64,000 nt of DNA from Lamellibrachia satsuma (taxonomy: Eukaryota > Annelida > Polychaeta > Sabellida > Siboglinidae), in the NCBI GenBank assembly GCA_033239005.1, contig BSQZ01000022.1, positions 157,001-221,000 on the forward strand, given 5' to 3'. Made by a program: the position numbers and the translations under genes. Below the pieces are notes generated by a model. It did not search any database. It worked only from the letters and a program-made list of their open reading frames with translations, and was not told the DNA's origin. Below, piece after piece: positions 32,046 through 64,000 of the stretch; position 1 is the first letter of the stretch; the number at the start of each line of letters is the position of its first letter.

Positions 32046-33115
32046 TTAAAAATGGCAACTTACTGAGAGCAAGAACACAAAACAAGCAACTGGAATGGAA
32101 GGACCACGTTGACTTACCCGAATAACAAAGAACGCACAGAACCAGCGAATAATACCACAGCTCAAACATCGTGGCTTGAACTTAATTGCAGTACTGACGA
32201 ATGTCCCCGTCAATGTTTATCATTGCTGTTTGATCGCAGTTGTGAACTGGTTTACATCTGTTTTAGCGCCATTCCGAATACTCTATCGTGTTAGCGGTCG
32301 TGTCTGTTACATACACACGCCTAGTCAACAACACTGCCAGTATGTCGAAACATAATCGATATATCCAGTGTTTGTGAGGTGCATGAATAATCGATGCAGG
32401 TCACCGGTGTTTTGTGTTTGTCTCTCCGCGTTCTTTTAATAGGTGCGATTAACTAGAATGCGTCCGGTTGAATAGCTTTTGTGTGGCCTACGAATCACGT
32501 GAATGCCTTTTCTTCGGTGCAAATATGCCTAGTCTACGTAAGGAGATATGTCAATGTTTATCCTGTGTTGTGACAGCGCCAAAGCAATACATTATATCTT
32601 TATTGTCGCGATATAAATCCAGTGATTGGTTGTAGCTGACAGATACACCTTGAGTAAACCACCAGTGTTCCGAAGTCCTGTTGAAACTGTTTGTTCAGAT
32701 TGAAGTCGCGGTGCGTTACAAGGGCGCCTACTGTTAGACACGACAAAGCAGCGTAACAACGTTCTGCGGGCTATTGATCAGTGTACACAATTAACTACTG
32801 CTCTTCCAATATGCCACATCAGTTCTCATTCACCACTGCTCTTTTAGTTCACTACTGCTGTTCGAATTCATGACTGTTCTTCTAATTCACCATCACTGTT
32901 CTAATTCACCAATGTTGTTCTTATCCACGATTTGTTTTCTAGGTAATCACTGCTGTTCTAATTCTCCTCTGTAGTTGTTCTACTTCACCAATGTTGTTCT
33001 TTTTTGCAACTCTTGTTCTTGTCCACCACTATTGTTCTTATTCACATATGTTGTTGCTATTTATTATTGCTGTTCTTATTCGCCATTGTTGTTTTTATAC
33101 ACCACTGCTGTTCTA
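32046..33115. other. Intergenic, with degenerate short tandem words
   Basis: From about 32795 to 33115 irregular copies of TTCACCAATGTTGTTCT (about 20-26 bp spacing) fill the sequence. Before that nothing is recognised. Confidence 0.5.
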
Positions 33116-33179
33116 ACTAATTAGATACATAAAACACCCAGCAGTTGTTTTTCCATGCTCCAAAACAGTCACATATGTA

Positions 33180-33310
33180 AGCTCAGTGACGTATTTGGGG
33201 GGTGGTGGGACATTTCACTTTTATTATTTTTGTTATGTAACCTGTTGCGCCACTACACGGTAACATGGTAAACTAATAGATTACCAAGACTGTCCCGGCT
33301 TTGGCACCCT
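33180..33310. repeat. Short interspersed repeat, second copy
   Basis: Similar to 10590-10740 around CCTGTTGCGCCACTACACGG. Unknown family. Confidence 0.35.
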
Positions 33311-33479
33311 CTTTGCAAGATCAAAAAAAGTTACATTGTATATGCTTATCAACTCCAACGCGTGCTGGACCGCGTTTGAAATTATTCAAACATCATTAGG
33401 ACTCCCGAATTTCACCAAGAAAGGCTAACATCTTTCCTATGCCTATATAAACAGCGGATAAATATCGGCCGTGTGAAAT

Positions 33480-35890
<2,411 letters not shown>

Positions 35891-36750
35891 AAAGGAATGT
35901 ATGTAAAAGGTATATTTATTAATCTACACCATTTTTTATTGGAGACTGGGAACTCTACGATACGGGTTACGCTGGTAAAAAAATGCATTTTGGCCAATAT
36001 TTATTTCTCTATAGGGTGTAACTAAATGTTTCATATGATTTGTCCCAAATTATTTTGTCAACACCACAGCAAATATACTGAATATAGTCAAAATTTAGCT
36101 AATATTTGTTTTTTCGCAACTTGTTAAATTACATTAAATCATTGATTTTAGCTATTTTGTTATGCGGACATAACATGCTTTATATAATATGAACATCAAA
36201 TTGTAATATTCCTACAAGTTTTATATTAATTGGATAGTATATTTATTTTGTGTTATAACTGATTATTATGTTCATGTTTTCATGGCACAGTATTTTGTTA
36301 CTATGTCAGATATTTCACGGGACCCCCCAATTTATTTTGCCTTTTTATAGAGTTAAATAATGAGGGGTGTGGCATGGGTCTCAACTTCCCATCTCCCACC
36401 TGTTTTGGGGGCAACCTCCCGTCTCCCACCTGTTTTTGGAGCCAACTTTACCGACGTGACATTAAAGTACTAATTTTTGGCCAAATTTTTAATATTGTCA
36501 ATGTTCAACTAAAATGTATTGTTTCCAGTGACTCAATAAATTATATAAAATAATTTATTTTACAAGCTTAAATTCCTTAATTAAATTATGCATATTCGAC
36601 ATTATTATGATTTATTTACTATGAACATATAACATTATAATACCCCTCACCCCCAACTTGTTTTGACTGTTTTGGTTTTGGGGCCAAATGGACTTTAAAC
36701 AACGTTTAACATTAATTTTAATTAAGGTTTCAGTACTTCAATTGCTAGAA
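35891..36750. other. Intergenic, presumed 5' flank of CNNM
   Basis: AT-rich. A short tandem duplication (TCCCATCTCCCACCTGTTTT and a variant) lies at about 36388-36440. No TATA box or initiator can be singled out. Confidence 0.5.
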
Positions 36751-36784
36751 CCACTGACCTATATAATATCATATAGGTCAGTGG
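36751..36784. promoter_or_regulatory. Perfect 14-bp palindrome upstream of CNNM
   Basis: CCACTGACCTATAT-AATATC-ATATAGGTCAGTGG: two perfect 14-bp arms around 6 bases, 144 bp before the chosen start codon, flanked on both sides by GCTAGAA. Could be a protein-binding site, a 5' UTR hairpin or a tiny transposon footprint; the sequence alone does not decide. Confidence 0.4.
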
Positions 36785-36927
36785 CTAGAACGCGCTCACA
36801 AAATGTAGAGTATAGATATGTAGTGCCATCTATCAGATCATCTTGTAACCCATCGTGCTTTCGAAGCTATTCGCTAGAGGTTGTTTGTCGTTAAATGATA
36901 AATATAACCTCTGACCTGTTTTCCAAC

Positions 36928-60800
<23,873 letters not shown>

Positions 60801-63800
60801 CGAATAGCCAGTGTATGATAGAAAGAACATCCATCATACTGGTCATGGTCTTGTGAAAGTTGGCCTAGAGATTTTGTCAACGTGACCATGGGAAACATTG
60901 AATGGGGAAAGATGTTTTGGATATGGAAAGGGTTATGTATTCAGATACATTTTTGGATGTTAAAAATGGGTTCTGGTGGGAATTTTCTTAGGATTTGTCC
61001 CGAAAATAGGAGGGTTCTGGTCATATATAGTCAGGTTTATGGAAATTCCTGGCTGCATGAGACTATCAATTGTCACCACAAACCATTACAAATTTTAGGT
61101 CACATATCACAAGATATTCTGATCATAGTTATATTTCCACAGCCGCCACAATTTTTGCCAACCAAACAACTGCATGGCATCCGGGAATTCTTTCATAATT
61201 TGTTGATAAAACTTCCCATGTGCGAGTTGATTTGGGTTTTAGTTCAGGTGGTAATTCATTGTACTTGAAGCTGGTATAGGAAATTGTTTAAATAGTGTTC
61301 AATACGAAAGCCTTTTCATTTACGTTGATTGTTGGTATTTTTCATTGTGGGTGATGATGACATATTTGTTGGTTCAGTCTGCCCTAAAATGAATAAAATG
61401 CGTACAACGTTTCAGTATCCCAAACAAGTCGGTGTGCAAGGGGGTCGTGTGTTTATAAATCCACTGTTCGCGTACATCTTAGGACTGGAATAGTTCACAT
61501 AAAAACCATGATCAAAAAAATTTCTCAATCTTTTTTCTCAATTGCTCACAGTCACGTCTGCTCTTACACTTGGTAAGATTTGCAGAATTTTGTTCTTTTT
61601 TAAGATATCTGCATTGGAAAAGGAAAGTCTAATCTATTTATGCTTTTGAGGCAAGTTATGTTAGACATTTTTACAGTTTTGGCCAATAAATGCTGCTGAA
61701 TAATAGAACATCTTAAAGTGGAATACACTGTTCGTGAGGACTGGTCTGTCTGGATGTGATTTGAAATATGGTAGCAGATGCCAAGGTAACGTTTTGAATT
61801 ATCACATTTTGGAGGAAGAATATAAGTATTCCTGAAATATAACATTCAGTTGATCATATGAATGTAATCCCAATCAATCATAATTATCAAATTATCTGAG
61901 TTTGTTGCTGTTACAGTTTGTTGTTAAGCTGACATCATGAACAAATGTCTAAAGTTTAATTTTGCAATAGGTAGTTGTCGCTCAATTATGCCACATGTAA
62001 TTATTTTTACCCCATTGTAATATTACAGTAGGGTTGATGTAATTTTACTATACAAAAGTCAAGTAAACAATTACATGCAGTCTTTGTGAAAAATAACCTC
62101 CATCGATGGCTTTCACCTTGACTGTCAAATGGGATCGTGTTTTGTGGTGTACTGGTGAATTTGAAAAGTTCCTGCCTTGACAGCTAGTCCAGATATAATC
62201 TCACTAGCAAGGGTATCTCAAGACACCCTTCACTGTAGTTACACTTTCACATGGTGGAAAAGGGTAATAAAACAGAATATCAAGTGGAAAGTCAAGCTTC
62301 TAGTAGGGTTAAGCCAATGTTAGTATTGTACAGAGCTCAGTAGTTGCACTGATCTAATTATACTTTTAAATTTGACATGGTCATTTATAGAATAATATGA
62401 GCTATCACCAGCACTTGACTGCGGTGGACAGCTGTCTATAATGAAAAATTTTTCTTCCCCAAGTTAAATTTACAGACCTGGTTTGTAATGGATGTTTTGT
62501 CCAATCATTGCTATGATTTCACTGTCTTGTAGTGAGAAGCTTGGCTTGCATGTGTCACTGTTTACAGGTAGTGTGCACAGAAATAATCACATGATTTTGT
62601 TTTCTGAAGAAACCCTGTTTAATTTCCACTGTAGATTCCAAGTATTGGAAAGCTCAAGTTTGATCTGTGGTTAATGTTGTTGTTGTTCATGATAACCCAA
62701 GTAATCAGTTCTGTCTTTGATAAGTATACATTAATTTGATTTTTAGATAATTCCAGGTATTGAAACGTAGTTAATAATTAATATATATGTATATATATAT
62801 ATATATGTATACAGCATACGTGTACATATTGCATTCGTAAAGAAGTATGCATTTAAGTATTAAATAATGACATTGCTATCTATTTGTATCTCCGTCTGCT
62901 ATGTACAGTATCACATGTTTTGCTATCTTCCATCATGAATCCATGTAATTGTTATCTCACGTCTAATTTCTATCACTTTTTGTATGTCATTTCCATGGAT
63001 ACAAATCATAATCTTTTTATAAAAATTTTTTTCTTAAACTGCATTTTCTTCATAGGAACTCTTTAGCTCTGACATTCATGAATATTTGTCAATTACATCT
63101 GGCTTTGAAAAACGCATGTTTCTGCTGCATAATTGCTTAGACATATTATGCTACTGCAAGAAAATATATTATATGTGAAAAAAATTCCATTCTTCTGTTG
63201 TGTTCTGTTGTCAAAGTGTAGGGCAAATGTTGTCTGTGTTGTAATGAGTGTTATGTAAGCTTATTCCGTTACTTATTATATGTTATATAAGTTCCACAGT
63301 AGATGTGGCAAATCTTATGTTGGTGCTGTTTTTGTCAGCATGCACACACGATTGATTTCACGGACCCGTTATCATCAATGTTTAACTGTAGGAGCCACTG
63401 AAGCTTCTGTGCATCATCATTAATTGCGCCTGATTTTCCAAGTCAGTTAAAAGAGGTTTATTGCTATGAAAAATAGGCATTAACTTGCAATGTTGTTACA
63501 ACTACAACAGATCTGTAGAGTAAACGACACTTTATTTGATATATTAACATCTCAACTGTTAGTGTTATTGTTATTAACTAATTTTTACATAAAATATAAT
63601 CCTGTGCAGACATTAAAATATTTGATATAGTAATAGTATCAATGAAACGGTTGCCCGTTACCTGAATATGTCGCAGTTCTGAATTTAAATACATACAAGT
63701 TTAAACGCTCAATATAGAGGATATTTGTATTCCGTCATCCACAATATTTGAATGCCGAGTTTAGCCGAAATATGTCTTCTACACAATGTAGACAGACTGC

Positions 63801-63809
63801 CCTACAGCT
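60801..63809 (+). other. CNNM: CNNM 3' UTR and downstream DNA
   Basis: Possible poly(A) signals AATAAA at 61392 and about 61685; the true end is not decided by sequence. A TA/TATG microsatellite lies at about 62780-62812. A 128-codon ORF at 60882-61268 has no protein-like features. No other gene recognised. Confidence 0.5.
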
Positions 63810-64000
63810 TCTCTTTTGGGCACACAGTTGGGTAGTTAGAGGGCATCGTTGGGCAGTTTTCAGTAGAGTGTTGAACAACTGTTGGGCAGTTTTGGGTACC
63901 ATTTTGAATAACTAGTTTTGACCTCTGTTGAACAACTGTTGGGCAGACTGTTGAACAATTGTCGGTCAATGTTATACAACCTGGGCATTTTTTGGCCAAA
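63810..64000. repeat. Degenerate repeat of TTGAACAACTGTTGGGCAGT
   Basis: Irregular copies of TGTTGAACAACTGTTGGGCA run to the window edge and probably continue. Confidence 0.65.

Noticed and set aside
60882..61268. 128-codon ORF downstream of CNNM
   Set aside because: Odd composition (Trp/Ile/His-rich), no recognisable motif, lies in the presumed 3' UTR.

Overview
This is a 64 kb piece of an AT-rich invertebrate animal genome. Spliceosomal introns, CR1/Jockey-like LINEs, a DIRS-type tyrosine recombinase, tRNA-derived SINEs and TTAA-, TA- and 8-bp-duplication DNA transposons are all present. Minisatellites are unusually abundant. A mollusc or other lophotrochozoan is plausible, but I cannot fix the species from sequence alone.

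Two protein-coding genes can be assembled exon by exon, both on the + strand. (1) 5279-25050 holds the last 11 exons of an SLF2/FAM178-family gene (SMC5/6 localisation factor, DNA repair). All splice phases agree, giving 790 visible residues. The last exon carries a private tail of 31 decapeptide repeats. The 5' exons lie upstream of the window or were not recognised. (2) 36928-60800 holds a complete 7-exon CNNM gene (cyclin M, Mg2+ transport/regulation) encoding 784 aa: signal peptide, ectodomain, DUF21 membrane domain, CBS pair, cNMP-binding-like domain and acidic tail. The two genes are neighbours in the same orientation. In human, as I remember it, CNNM3/CNNM4 lie close to FAM178B (2q11.2) and CNNM1/CNNM2 bracket SLF2 (10q24), so the linkage looks ancestral.

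Layout: 1-336 minisatellite; 430-4295 decayed LINE; 5279-25050 SLF2-like gene, whose introns hold two opposed copies plus a third copy of a 0.9-1.25 kb TTAA-flanked element, two hAT/TA-type non-autonomous elements, an open tyrosine-recombinase ORF and several tandem arrays; 25051-36927 intergenic DNA with arrays, LINE fragments and two weak candidate minus-strand exons; 36928-60800 CNNM, with a non-autonomous hAT copy (perfect 8-bp target duplication), a 1.5 kb 22-bp array, several 34-51 bp arrays and a 5'-truncated LINE in its introns; 60801-64000 3' UTR and downstream DNA.

The most unusual signal is that several minisatellites sit on exon-intron boundaries and have copied splice sites. A 43-bp array carries 11 extra copies of the exon-10 acceptor of SLF2, and a shorter array copies the exon-7 donor. 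Weaker cases occur at CNNM exon 3 (donor) and exon 5 (acceptor). Two introns use GC-AG ends.
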